64,000 nucleotides of DNA from an uncultured Lachnospiraceae bacterium (lineage in GTDB: Bacteria > Bacillota > Clostridia > Lachnospirales > Lachnospiraceae): positions 62,001 through 126,000 of the forward strand of contig CATXUX010000004.1 in assembly GCA_958402795.1 (NCBI GenBank), in the 5' to 3' direction. A program made the position numbers and the translations under genes. The notes under the pieces were generated by a model, which searched no databases, was not told the DNA's origin, and saw only the letters and a program-made list of their open reading frames with translations. Positions 17,922-26,583 of this stretch are shown piece by piece; position 1 is the first letter of the stretch; every line of letters starts with the position of its first letter.

Positions 17922-20708
17922 ATGCTTGAATTAAAAAATATCGTCAAAACTTATGTGACGGGCGATTTGAAACAGGACGCGTTAAAGGGCGTCAGCATCA
18001 GGTTCCGGGAAAATGAGTTTGTCTCAATACTCGGGCAGAGTGGCTCCGGTAAGACGACCATGCTGAATATCATCGGCGGTCTGGACCGTTATACAAGCGG
18101 TGATCTGGTGATCAACGGCGTATCGACAAAGAAATACAAGGACGCCGACTGGGATTACTACCGCAACAGTTCGATCGGTTTTGTGTTCCAGAGTTATAAC
18201 CTGATTCCGCATCAGAGTGTGCTTGCCAATGTAGAACTGGCGCTGACGCTTGCGGGCGTATCCAAGAAAGAGAGAAGAGAACGCGCGATTGCCGTGCTCA
18301 AGAAGGTCGGACTTGGCGATCATATTCACAAGAAGCCAAACCAGATGTCCGGCGGGCAGATGCAGCGTGTCGCGATTGCCCGCGCACTGATCAACAACCC
18401 GGATATCCTGCTGGCGGATGAACCGACCGGCGCTCTGGATTCCGAGACCAGTATCCAGATCATGGAGCTGTTGAAAGAGATTGCTAAAGATAAGCTGGTC
18501 ATTATGGTTACGCACAATCCGGAACTGGCCGAGAAGTATTCCACCCGGATCGTAAAACTTCTGGATGGAGAGATCGTGGGTGATTCCAATCCGTACAACG
18601 AGACAGAGACGCCGGAGGCGCCTAAGAAGCGCAGGAAGATTTCCATGTCATTTCTTACGGCGCTTTCCCTTAGCGCGAACAATCTGCGGACCAAGAAAGG
18701 GCGCACACTGCTGACGGCGTTCGCGGGTTCCATCGGTATCATCGGGATCGCGCTGATCCTTGCGCTGTCCACGGGAATGAACGAGTATATTTCCGATGTG
18801 CAGAAGGAGACGATGGCGTCTTATCCCCTGACGATCAGTTCTGAGACGGTGGATCTGTCCGGTGTCGGTCAGCTGCGCGGTGAAGTAATAAACGAACGGC
18901 GGGGCGGCGATTCGGATGAGGAGCAGGATGGAGAGATCACAGGTGTTTATGCGGATTATACGGAGATTGAGACGAGCGAGATGGTAACGTCCAGTATCGT
19001 GGAAAACAATCTGACGGAATTTAAAAAATATCTGGATGATCCGGACAGTGAGATCCGGCAGTATCTTGGTGAAAATGGTGTGATCTATACGTATGATGTG
19101 AATTTCAGTGTGTATTCCTATGATGCAGACGGAACGCTGGTAAACAGCGACGCCGATCCGGAAGACGCGGGCAGTGTGGCCGGTACAGATACGGGCGGGG
19201 GAATGGGAAACCGCTTTGCGGGAATCTCATCCGTGCTGGGAGGAACGTCGTCCACAGGCGCTTCAAACTTCTCGGAACTGACAGCAGGATCCGACGGCAG
19301 CGCGGTCAGTCAGGCGATTACCGACAGCTATGACGTTTTGTATGGGGACTGGCCGGAAAACTATGATGAAGTAGTTCTGGTGCTTGACCGGAATCATGGC
19401 ATTTCTGCCAAAACACTGTATCAGCTCGGACTGATCAGCCTGGAGCAGTATGAAAATGCTGTGGATAAGATTGAGAGTGGAGAAGAGGCAGACGAGATCC
19501 GCTTTGATTATGAAGAAGTCTGCGGTCATACCTTTTATCTTGTTCCGGCCTGCGATCACTATGTGGAAAATGAGGATGGCACATTCACGCGTCTGGAGGA
19601 GGACACGCTGGAGGAAGAGGAACTGCTTAACAATGCGGTGGAGTTAAAAATCACAGGGATCGTCTGCTCCACGGAGGATGCGGAGAATGCCGCGATATCG
19701 ACGTCGGCGGCTTACACGTCGGCTCTGACGAACTATGTGATCGATCATAGTAATGAGAGCGCGGTGATCACTGCGCAGGAAGCAACGCCGGAGATCAACG
19801 TGCTGACGGGAATGGAGTTTGAGGCGCCGGATGACGCGGCAAAGGTGGCTGACGCAAAAGCATATATCAGTGCAATGGGCGTTTCGGATAAGGCGTCCCT
19901 CTATCAGACGGTGTTGTATTATTCTTCACAGAGCCAGAGCGCGGAAGGAACGAATGCGATGGCAGGGGGAACTGCGGCCGCGGGAGGCATGGCGATGGAT
20001 GAGACGACGATGGCGGCGGCGCTGGATCAATGGCTTGCATCGGATCCGGATTCAGAGATTCTGCTGACCTTTTACGACAATTATATTGCCGGGGCCACTT
20101 ATGAAGACAATATGACGGAGTTTGGAAAAGTCAGCTATGATGCTCCGGCGTCCATCAGTCTTTATACGGATACGTTTGAAGCAAAAGATTCCATTGCCGC
20201 GTGCATTGATGATTACAATGAGACAGCGGATGACGACGCACAGATTACGTATACAGATTATGTAGCACTTCTGACGTCCTCTGTGACGACGATCATCGAC
20301 GGTATCACGTACGTGCTGATTGCCTTTGTGGCAATTTCACTGGTTGTTTCCTGCATCATGATCGGGATCATCACGCATATTTCTGTGATGGAACGTACCA
20401 AAGAGATTGGTATCCTGCGTTCACTGGGGGCAAGTAAGCGCAATATTTCACAGGTGTTCAATGCAGAGACGTTCATTGTCGGATGTTGCGCGGGCGTGCT
20501 GGGAATCGGTGTTTCCCTTCTGCTGCTGTTCCCGATCAACTCGATCATAGAACGGCTCTCCGGAATCACCGGACTGACGGCGCAGATCCCGGTAGAATCC
20601 GCTGTTATTCTGATCCTGATCAGTATCGTGATCACCCTGATCGGCGGACTGATCCCGGCAAAGAAAGCGGCGAACAAAGATCCGGTCATTGCACTCCGGA
20701 CGGAATAG
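17922..20708 (+). CDS. Fused ABC transporter ATP-binding protein/permease (MacB-like)
   Basis: A 928-residue fusion. The ATPase (1-225) has GQSGSGKTT, MSGGQMQRVAIARA, ILLADEPTGALD and VTHN. A transmembrane helix lies near 265, a large external region follows (about 290-790, acidic and Gly/Ala-rich), and three C-terminal helices carry the FtsX-type permease motif (ERTKEIGILRSLGASKRNIS). Such fusions export or shield against antimicrobial peptides or move lipoproteins. AGGAGG lies before the ATG. The divergent two-component system is the likely regulator. Its last codons contain a 29-bp sequence repeated exactly 3600 bp downstream. Confidence 0.92.
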   Translation: MLELKNIVKTYVTGDLKQDALKGVSIRFRENEFVSILGQSGSGKTTMLNIIGGLDRYTSGDLVINGVSTKKYKDADWDYYRNSSIGFVFQSYNLIPHQSVLANVELALTLAGVSKKERRERAIAVLKKVGLGDHIHKKPNQMSGGQMQRVAIARALINNPDILLADEPTGALDSETSIQIMELLKEIAKDKLVIMVTHNPELAEKYSTRIVKLLDGEIVGDSNPYNETETPEAPKKRRKISMSFLTALSLSANNLRTKKGRTLLTAFAGSIGIIGIALILALSTGMNEYISDVQKETMASYPLTISSETVDLSGVGQLRGEVINERRGGDSDEEQDGEITGVYADYTEIETSEMVTSSIVENNLTEFKKYLDDPDSEIRQYLGENGVIYTYDVNFSVYSYDADGTLVNSDADPEDAGSVAGTDTGGGMGNRFAGISSVLGGTSSTGASNFSELTAGSDGSAVSQAITDSYDVLYGDWPENYDEVVLVLDRNHGISAKTLYQLGLISLEQYENAVDKIESGEEADEIRFDYEEVCGHTFYLVPACDHYVENEDGTFTRLEEDTLEEEELLNNAVELKITGIVCSTEDAENAAISTSAAYTSALTNYVIDHSNESAVITAQEATPEINVLTGMEFEAPDDAAKVADAKAYISAMGVSDKASLYQTVLYYSSQSQSAEGTNAMAGGTAAAGGMAMDETTMAAALDQWLASDPDSEILLTFYDNYIAGATYEDNMTEFGKVSYDAPASISLYTDTFEAKDSIAACIDDYNETADDDAQITYTDYVALLTSSVTTIIDGITYVLIAFVAISLVVSCIMIGIITHISVMERTKEIGILRSLGASKRNISQVFNAETFIVGCCAGVLGIGVSLLLLFPINSIIERLSGITGLTAQIPVESAVILILISIVITLIGGLIPAKKAANKDPVIALRTE
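20645..20673 (+). repeat. 29-bp direct repeat, copy 1 (inside the ABC transporter 3' end)
   Basis: Begins CGGACTGATCCCGG and ends AAGCGGCGA. It is identical over 29 bases to 24245-24273. This copy encodes the conserved C-terminal GLIPAKKAA of the FtsX-type permease, so it is the native copy. Confidence 0.9.
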
Positions 20709-20754
20709 AGACAATGGACAGAGACGTTTATATATAGTAATATTCGTTTTTGGG

Positions 20755-20790
20755 CAGAGTCAGGTTCTACAGAGAACCTGGCTCTGTTTT
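20755..20790 (+). terminator. Rho-independent terminator after the ABC transporter gene
   Basis: The arm 20755-20768 (CAGAGTCAGGTTCT) pairs with 20773-20786 over 14 bp with one G-U, followed by TTTT. A strong stop before the defence-like island. Confidence 0.88.
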
Positions 20791-20900
20791 ATCGTAATTT
20801 TAACGGTTACGAGATTGTAGTTTCAAAAAATAGATATTTGATGTATAATGATTCACAGAACGTTGATGTATATAATAAGGATTCCCAAAGGAGTATTAAG

Positions 20901-22133
20901 ATGCAGCATTATATTACAGAAATCAGAATTGATCGACTGAGGCATTTATCTGATATCGTGATTTCGCTTAATCCAGACAGTAGGCAGCATTTGATTATTA
21001 CAGGAAAGAATGGTTCCGGAAAAACTTCCTTGCTGTTAGCAATTCAAAAGTATTTGCAGGCAGTAAATGATGGGAAGTTAATAGAATTATATGATCAGTA
21101 TATCCCGTGGCTTTCAGAAGCAGAAAAAGAACTGGAACAGGCAAAAACGGAGAGTGAAATTTATGAATCTCAGAGGAATTATCAAGATGAGCTGTCAAGG
21201 GTAAAGCAATATAAAAATGGTGTAGAACCAATCATTTCGAATTACAGGGACTTGGATGCACTATATGTGCAAGGAAAATTTATAACAGCGTTTTTCCCGG
21301 CAAACAGAACATTTCAGATTGTTCGTGGTGACGGAGCGGAAAATGTGAAGTTAGATAAATCCTATCGTATCAACTCAGAACCGGGAACACTGCTTCATAA
21401 ATATATGGTGCATTTGAAAACACAGCAGTCATATGCAAGAAATGAAGGCGATATGGCCAATGTAGAGCGAATTCAAAAGTGGTTTGACCGATTTGAAGAA
21501 GCACTTCGGATTCTGTTGGATGATAAATCCATTTCTTTGGAATATAATTACAAAGAATATGATTTCAGGATACAAGAAGAAGGGCGTAATCCCTTTGGTC
21601 TGGATGAGCTTTCAGACGGGTATTCATCGGTTGTTTATATTATGGCAGATCTGATTTTGAGAATGGATCAGAATTGGCTTTTGGGGGATGGACTTAGCAA
21701 GTATGATACAGAAGGCATTGTCTTGATCGATGAACTGGAAACGCATCTGCATATTGATCTTCAGAAGAAAATTATGCCTTTTTTAGTTACATTTTTCCCG
21801 AATATTCAATTCATTGTTACTACACATTCGCCTTATATTCTCAATTCGATATCAAATGCAAAAGCATATGATCTGGAGAGGTGTGTGGAATTGGAAGATT
21901 TGTCCGTGTACTCTGCGGATGGACTTGCTGAAGGATATTTTGGGGCAGATGAATATTCAGATGAATTGAAAGAAAAAATTGAGAGATATAAATATTTGAC
22001 TGAAAAGAATGAATTAGCAGAGGAAGAACGCGCTGAAAGAGCAAAGTTACGGTGCGAATTAAAAAACATCCCACAAGGGTTATCCCAGGAGGCAAGAGAC
22101 AAGTTTGAGGAGATAGAAGGAAATCGTGTATGA
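20901..22133 (+). CDS. ptuA: AAA-family ATPase, PtuA-like (Septu-type defence)
   Basis: A 410-residue ATPase with GKNGSGKTS (residues 35-43), a DELSDGYSSVVYI signature-like segment, Walker B IVLIDELETHLHIDLQ and VTTHSPYIL, the layout of SMC/RecF-like overcoming-phage ATPases. The ATG at 20901 follows AAAGGAG by seven bases; the frame is open 21 codons further up without a comparable site. It overlaps by 4 bp a gene for an HNH protein with the tail of the PtuB family. ATPase plus HNH is the composition of Septu and of the effector half of some retrons. No reverse transcriptase is adjacent. Its GC content is lower than the flanks. Because the HNH partner is damaged, the system may be inactive. 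Confidence 0.72.
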   Translation: MQHYITEIRIDRLRHLSDIVISLNPDSRQHLIITGKNGSGKTSLLLAIQKYLQAVNDGKLIELYDQYIPWLSEAEKELEQAKTESEIYESQRNYQDELSRVKQYKNGVEPIISNYRDLDALYVQGKFITAFFPANRTFQIVRGDGAENVKLDKSYRINSEPGTLLHKYMVHLKTQQSYARNEGDMANVERIQKWFDRFEEALRILLDDKSISLEYNYKEYDFRIQEEGRNPFGLDELSDGYSSVVYIMADLILRMDQNWLLGDGLSKYDTEGIVLIDELETHLHIDLQKKIMPFLVTFFPNIQFIVTTHSPYILNSISNAKAYDLERCVELEDLSVYSADGLAEGYFGADEYSDELKEKIERYKYLTEKNELAEEERAERAKLRCELKNIPQGLSQEARDKFEEIEGNRV

Positions 22134-22589
22134 TAAAAGTGGAACGTAAAAATACAGAAAAAGCAGAAAAAGCGATTAAATCCTTACAAAATGCAAAAAA
22201 GAAAAATAGCACGTATAATACTCCGGAAGTAAATTCCGCTTTGCGGGAAATGTTCCATGGCAAATGTTATATTTGTGAGAATAAGGAAATTACTTCGTAT
22301 CAAATTGAGCATTTGATACCACATCGTGGAGACAAAGAATTAAAATACGATTGGAAAAATCTTTATCTGGCCTGTGCACATTGTAATAATACCAAACTCG
22401 ATAAGTACGAGCCAATCTTGGATTGCACAAAGGACAATATAGAAGAGCATATTGCCTTTCGAAAAAGAGGATTTAAGATGCTTGTTGAAACAGCAGTTAG
22501 GGGATGGTTCTCCATTTGCAGCTTTCAAGAGATGGCTGATAAGGGACAACAAAGATGCATATCCCGAGTTGCTGGAGTATATTGAGTGA
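22130..22589 (+). pseudogene. HNH endonuclease, PtuB-like (TIGR02646 type), internally deleted and frameshifted
   Basis: The N-terminal ~105 residues are a good HNH domain: CYICENKEI, the catalytic histidine in YQIEHLIPHRGD, and CAHCNNTKLD. After FRKRGFKMLVETAV the frame no longer fits the family. The +1 frame just after reads LGDGSPFAAFKRWLIRDN and ends at 22589, which matches the usual C-terminal SPFxAFKRWxIRDN motif of these proteins. About 80-100 residues between the two parts are missing compared with full-length relatives. The uninterrupted frame alone ends at 22585 (151 residues). The core nuclease might still fold, but the protein is truncated. It overlaps the ATPase gene by 4 bp. Confidence 0.75.
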
Positions 22590-22679
22590 AAAGATATATT
22601 TTAGATTTGTCAAACTCAGGAGGATCGGACTTCCTTTGTGGATATTTGTACAGAAACAGAGTATAATAGAAACGGATAT

Positions 22680-22724
22680 TATATTATCTAAAAAAGAACG
22701 AAATTAAAGAAATTAGATAATATA
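22680..22724 (+). promoter_or_regulatory. 12-bp inverted repeat, probable HipB operator
   Basis: TATATTATCTAA (22680-22691) and TTAGATAATATA (22713-22724) are perfect complements with a 21-bp spacer, just upstream of the hipB-like start. A TATAAT follows at 22730-22735. HipB antitoxins repress their own operon through inverted repeats like this. Confidence 0.6.
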
Positions 22725-22757
22725 TTAGCTATAATGAAAAGGGATAGGAGAGCGGAT

Positions 22758-23039
22758 ATGCCAGTGGGACTTGTATGGGAAACAGCAGAAGAAATGGATC
22801 AACAGTTGGCTGACCGGGTGCGGAATATTCGAAAAAGACGATCCATTTCGCAAGAAAAGTTAAGTCAGATGAGTGGGGTCAGCTTCGGTTCGGTAAAGCG
22901 GTTCGAATCGACAGGGAAGATTTCTCTTTTATCACTAACGAAAATTGCAATCGCGCTTGACTGTGCAGATGAAATCCGTGAGATGTTCCGGCAGGTACCC
23001 TATAAGAATATTGAGGAGGTTATCCGTGAGAGTAGGTAA
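22758..23039 (+). CDS. HipB-like XRE antitoxin/regulator
   Basis: A 93-residue helix-turn-helix protein: VRNIRKRRSISQEKLSQMSG, then FGSVKRFESTGKISLLSLTK, a standard XRE/HipB fold. The ATG at 22758 has AGGAG seven bases upstream; the ATG at 22734 would add eight residues. It overlaps the following hipA-like gene by 14 bp, the usual antitoxin-first order of HipBA modules. It should bind the toxin and the inverted repeat upstream. Confidence 0.85.
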   Translation: MPVGLVWETAEEMDQQLADRVRNIRKRRSISQEKLSQMSGVSFGSVKRFESTGKISLLSLTKIAIALDCADEIREMFRQVPYKNIEEVIRESR

Positions 23040-24162
23040 TTATTTGAATGTTTTATATAAAAATAAACTTGTCGGAGTTCTTGCCCTTACGCGGGAGAAA
23101 AAAGCTGCATTTGAATATGATGACGACTGGCTGGAAAATGGATTTTCAATCAGTCCGTTTTCACTGCCGTTAAAAAAGCAGGTTTTTATACCTAAGAAAG
23201 ATTATTTTCAAGGCTTATTCGGCGTATTTGCGGACAGCCTGCCTGATGCGTGGGGAAACATTTTATTAAACCGTGTATTGAAGAAGAATGGAATGGATCC
23301 GGATCGTTTAAGTGTACTGGACAGACTGGCGATCGTTGGAAACTCAGGGATGGGGGCGCTCACTTACAAGCCGGAATATCACATAGAAACGGGCACTTCC
23401 CGATTGAATCTGGATGATATGGCAGAGCAGTGTCAGAAAATTTTAAGAACAGAGTATACAAAAGATTTGGATGAACTCTACCGTTTGGGAGGAACAAGCG
23501 GCGGCGCGAGACCGAAGATTATGACAGAAATTGACGGAGAGGACTGGATCATTAAGTTCCCGGCGCATGTAGACGGACAAAATATCGGAAAAATGGAATA
23601 TGATTATTCTGTATGTGCGAAAAAATGCGGAATCAGGATGTCTGAAACACGATTGTTTCCATCGGAAAAATGTGAAGGATATTTTGGCACGAAGCGGTTT
23701 GACCGCAGATACAGTGCCGGGGAAGCACAGACGGAAAGGATTCATATGCTGACAGCGGCGGCTTTGCTCGAACTGGATTTTGAACAGCCGAGTCTTGACT
23801 ATCACAGTCTGATGAAGCTGACAAGGATTCTTACCAATGACTGTGAGACGGACGTGGAAAATATGTTTCGAAGAATGTGCTTTAATGTTCTGGCACATAA
23901 TCGGGACGATCATTCAAAAAATTTCACTTTTTTATATGATGAAAAGAAAGATGAATGGAGATTAAGTCCTGCATATGATCTGACCTACAGTACAACGTAT
24001 TACGGAGAGCATACGACAACTGTGGACGGAGAAGGCAGAAACCCCGGAAAGCCGGAGATGCTGGCGGTTGGAATGCAGGCGGGGATACACCGGAAACGGT
24101 GCATGGATATGCTGGAAGAAGTGGCAGAATGCGTGCGGCATGACCTGAAAGAGTATTTGTAA
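23026..24162 (+). CDS. HipA-family serine/threonine kinase toxin
   Basis: A 378-residue HipA-type kinase. N-terminal: VGVLALTREKKAAFEYDDDW and SISPFSLPL (HipA_N region). Central: GNSGMGALTYKPE and LGGTSGGARPKIM, the Gly-rich/Ser loop. The catalytic region is NVLAHNRDDHSKNF, with the conserved Asp, followed by LSPAYDLTYS with the metal-binding Asp. E. coli HipA phosphorylates glutamyl-tRNA synthetase; the target here is unknown. The GTG start at 23026 is six bases after GAGGAGG. All key residues seem intact, so the toxin is probably active and held by the HipB-like protein. Confidence 0.9.
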   Translation: MRVGNYLNVLYKNKLVGVLALTREKKAAFEYDDDWLENGFSISPFSLPLKKQVFIPKKDYFQGLFGVFADSLPDAWGNILLNRVLKKNGMDPDRLSVLDRLAIVGNSGMGALTYKPEYHIETGTSRLNLDDMAEQCQKILRTEYTKDLDELYRLGGTSGGARPKIMTEIDGEDWIIKFPAHVDGQNIGKMEYDYSVCAKKCGIRMSETRLFPSEKCEGYFGTKRFDRRYSAGEAQTERIHMLTAAALLELDFEQPSLDYHSLMKLTRILTNDCETDVENMFRRMCFNVLAHNRDDHSKNFTFLYDEKKDEWRLSPAYDLTYSTTYYGEHTTTVDGEGRNPGKPEMLAVGMQAGIHRKRCMDMLEEVAECVRHDLKEYL

Positions 24163-24189
24163 AATATGCACCAAAGGGGAAGTGAAGAA

Positions 24190-24252
24190 ATGGAAATAGT
24201 CAGATTATTTGGAGCGTATGTGGGGAAATTAAGTGAAAAAGATACGGACTGA
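24190..24252 (+). pseudogene. Orphan 5' end of a 2-hydroxyacyl-CoA dehydratase-family gene
   Basis: Twenty codons starting at ATG 24190 read MEIVRLFGAYVGKLSEKDTD and stop. They match the first 20 residues of the gene at 25297 (MEVVKTFGNYVEKLSEKDAD) at most positions. The frame stops where the sequence changes into the 29-bp copy of the ABC transporter 3' end. This is a recombination scar, not a functional gene. Confidence 0.75.
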
Positions 24253-24273
24253 TCCCGGCAAAGAAAGCGGCGA
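24245..24273 (+). repeat. 29-bp direct repeat, copy 2
   Basis: Identical to 20645-20673, displaced by exactly 3600 bp in the same orientation. Here it follows the orphan dehydratase 5' end directly and is followed by unrelated DNA, so it is the transplanted copy. Confidence 0.9.
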
Positions 24274-24373
24274 CTGCAGTTCATGCCCTGTTTTTTTCCA
24301 CTTACCTTAAATGCTGAGACAGTGCTTTCGATATATTGTATAATTGCATTATCAAAAAGGAAGGAGGCCGGGC

Positions 24374-24811
24374 ATGAAGATAAGTGTAGATATCTCTGCA
24401 GAGTATAAAGAGCCTTATGCCGTGATTCATACCGATAAGGTTACAGATGTGATACAGCGGATGATCGACATATTCAGTACAAGCGAAATTCCCATAACTG
24501 CCCTGCAGAATGAAAAAGAGCTGATCGTTCTGCAGCCGAAAGAAATATACATGGTCAGGATTGAGAATGGTGATACGGTTATTTATGGAGAAAAACAAAA
24601 ATACCGATCACGAAAAAGACTCTATGAAATCGGTCAGCAGTTAGGAAGGCAGTTTATGCAGATATCAAAGTCAACATTAATTAATCTGTCCTATATGGAC
24701 AGCATTGAGCCGGGGTTTGGCGGAACACTTTTATTGAAGCTGAAAAACGGTTGCAAAGAATATGTGTCGAGAACGTATCTGCCAGAGTTTAAAAAATATC
24801 TTGGATTATAG
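24374..24811 (+). CDS. LytTR DNA-binding domain protein
   Basis: A 145-residue protein whose C-terminal ~95 residues form a LytTR domain: LQPKEIYMVRIENGDTVIY, then LGRQFMQISKSTLINLSYMD and LLLKLKNGCKEYVSRTYLPE. There is no receiver domain, so it is the stand-alone type. AAGGAGG lies six bases before the ATG at 24374. It is followed after 12 bp by a DUF3021 membrane protein; this pair recurs in Firmicutes, where the membrane protein is thought to control the regulator. Such pairs often sit next to ABC transporters. Confidence 0.88.
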   Translation: MKISVDISAEYKEPYAVIHTDKVTDVIQRMIDIFSTSEIPITALQNEKELIVLQPKEIYMVRIENGDTVIYGEKQKYRSRKRLYEIGQQLGRQFMQISKSTLINLSYMDSIEPGFGGTLLLKLKNGCKEYVSRTYLPEFKKYLGL

Positions 24812-24823
24812 GAGGCGAAAGCA

Positions 24824-25258
24824 ATGAGAGAAACAGTAAAAGATTTACTTAAGAGTACAGCGATAAGTGTCGGAATGGCAATGGCGATATTTTGTCTTAG
24901 TGGGGTGATTTTCGATATTACCTATGGAGGTAATTTCAACTTAGATAATTATCGCTTTACAAAAATGGTAGTAGGGTGCCTGATAGTCGGACTTGGCTTT
25001 GGTCTCCCTACAGCAGTGTATCGAAAAGAAAGTCTTCCGATGCCTATCAGAGTCGTTATCCATATGGGAATAGGCAGTATCGTTTATACTATTGTAGCTT
25101 ATTCTGTTGGCTGGATGGGTTCTGCGGCAACAATCGGACAAGGAATCATCGTTGCGGCTATGCAGTTTGGGATTGCATTCATTATCTGGTTTTTATTTAT
25201 GAGATACTACCGGGCTGAGGCCAAACGGATGAACGACAGAATACAAGCCATGAAATAA
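24824..25258 (+). CDS. DUF3021 family membrane protein
   Basis: A 144-residue protein with four predicted transmembrane helices (about 10-32, 45-65, 75-98, 106-128) and a basic, polar C-terminus. Together with the preceding LytTR gene this matches the LytTR-DUF3021 pair. TAGGAGG precedes the ATG. Proposed role by analogy: membrane-bound partner that restrains the LytTR regulator. The molecular function is not known. Confidence 0.82.
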   Translation: MRETVKDLLKSTAISVGMAMAIFCLSGVIFDITYGGNFNLDNYRFTKMVVGCLIVGLGFGLPTAVYRKESLPMPIRVVIHMGIGSIVYTIVAYSVGWMGSAATIGQGIIVAAMQFGIAFIIWFLFMRYYRAEAKRMNDRIQAMK

Positions 25259-25296
25259 TATCACCAATGAAGTGAAATTAGGGAGTATCAGGAAAT

Positions 25297-26562
25297 ATGG
25301 AAGTTGTTAAGACATTTGGAAATTATGTGGAAAAATTAAGCGAGAAGGATGCAGACAGGGCAAGGTGGCTTTTGAAGACGGGGTGGGAGGCGCAGGATCT
25401 GAAGTACCGGTTTATGCCGGATAAACGGCTTCTCCCAGCGGATCAATATCTGGCGCATCTGATGATGTGCACGATGCTGCACCCGCTTCAAAAACCGCAG
25501 GAGTCCGCCATGGTAAGTATCTTTACGCCCTGTGAGCTTGTGCAGGAAGCGGGTCTTAGTCCTTATAATGTGGAGAGCTTTTCATGCTATCTAAGCGGTT
25601 CCCATGCGGAGCGCGGTTGCCTGCAGCAGGCGGAGAACGACGGCATATCGGAAACGCTGTGCAGCTATCACAAGACGTTTATCGGCGCGGCGCAGAAGAA
25701 GATTCTGCCTGCGCCGAAGTGCATTGTATATACGAATCTCATCTGCGATGCCAATCTGCTGACCTTTCAGTACCTGGCAAAGCTGTATGAGGTTCCTTCT
25801 TTTGCGATTGACGTTCCGTTTGAGCAGAATGCGGAAAATGTACAGTATGTGGCAGAGCAGCTAAGGGAGCTGGCAGAATTTCTGGAAAGACATACAGGAA
25901 AGCGGATCGAAGAGTCTGCCCTGACAGAGCGTCTGCGCCGCAGCAAAAGGACACTGGAAAACATCCAGGAATGCCAGCGGGCGCGGGCAGGGCATTGCAT
26001 TCCGACGGATCTGAATACGCCGCTTTACAGCAGCATGACAGCGCAGATTTTGCTGGGAACTAAGGAAGAGGAGCGGTACACGGACATGCTGCTGCGAGAT
26101 ATCCGGACGGCTCCGGCGGCGCACGGAAAGAGAATCTACTGGATGCATACGATCCCATTCTGGTCGGATGCGGTGCGGAAGGAACTGTATTACAATGAAA
26201 ATGCGCAGATCGTCGGGTGTGAGCTTTTACAGACATTCGACCTGGAAGACCGGGAATTTGATCCGGAAAAACCGTATGAAGCGATGGCAGAACGGATGGT
26301 CTGGCACAACATGAACGGCAGCGTGCTGCGGCGCATTGAAGCGGGGATCCGCCATGCGAAGGAGACGAACGCGGACGGCGCGGTCTGGTTCGGTCACTGG
26401 GGCTGCAAGCATACCCTGGGCGGCGCGCAGCTTGCGAAGAAGAAGTTTGAGGAAGCCCAAATCCCGCTTCTCATTCTGGACGGAGACGGATGTGACCGGA
26501 GTCACGGCGGAGAGGGACAGACAGCAACGAGACTGGGCGCTTTTCTTGAGATGCTGGGATGA
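25297..26562 (+). CDS. 2-hydroxyacyl-CoA dehydratase family protein
   Basis: A 421-residue protein of the HgdB/FldBC-like family. Cysteines at family-like positions occur in TPCELVQEAGL, LICDANLL and GHWGCKHTLGG, which could hold the [4Fe-4S] cluster of a dehydratase subunit. VYTNLICDANLLTFQ and FGHWGCK match the family closely. Classical members dehydrate 2-hydroxyacyl-CoA made from amino acids by a ketyl radical mechanism. No CoA-transferase or dehydrogenase is nearby, so the substrate is open. It is 21 bp from a gene that fuses a second family domain to the ATP-dependent activase; the pair probably forms one complex. Confidence 0.83.
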   Translation: MEVVKTFGNYVEKLSEKDADRARWLLKTGWEAQDLKYRFMPDKRLLPADQYLAHLMMCTMLHPLQKPQESAMVSIFTPCELVQEAGLSPYNVESFSCYLSGSHAERGCLQQAENDGISETLCSYHKTFIGAAQKKILPAPKCIVYTNLICDANLLTFQYLAKLYEVPSFAIDVPFEQNAENVQYVAEQLRELAEFLERHTGKRIEESALTERLRRSKRTLENIQECQRARAGHCIPTDLNTPLYSSMTAQILLGTKEEERYTDMLLRDIRTAPAAHGKRIYWMHTIPFWSDAVRKELYYNENAQIVGCELLQTFDLEDREFDPEKPYEAMAERMVWHNMNGSVLRRIEAGIRHAKETNADGAVWFGHWGCKHTLGGAQLAKKKFEEAQIPLLILDGDGCDRSHGGEGQTATRLGAFLEMLG

Positions 26563-26583
26563 TCATACGGGAGGATACGGATC

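Noticed and set aside
20709..20900. Possible retron ncRNA before the PtuA-like gene
   Set aside because: Only a terminator and AT-rich DNA are present; no reverse transcriptase gene is adjacent, so a retron is not supported.
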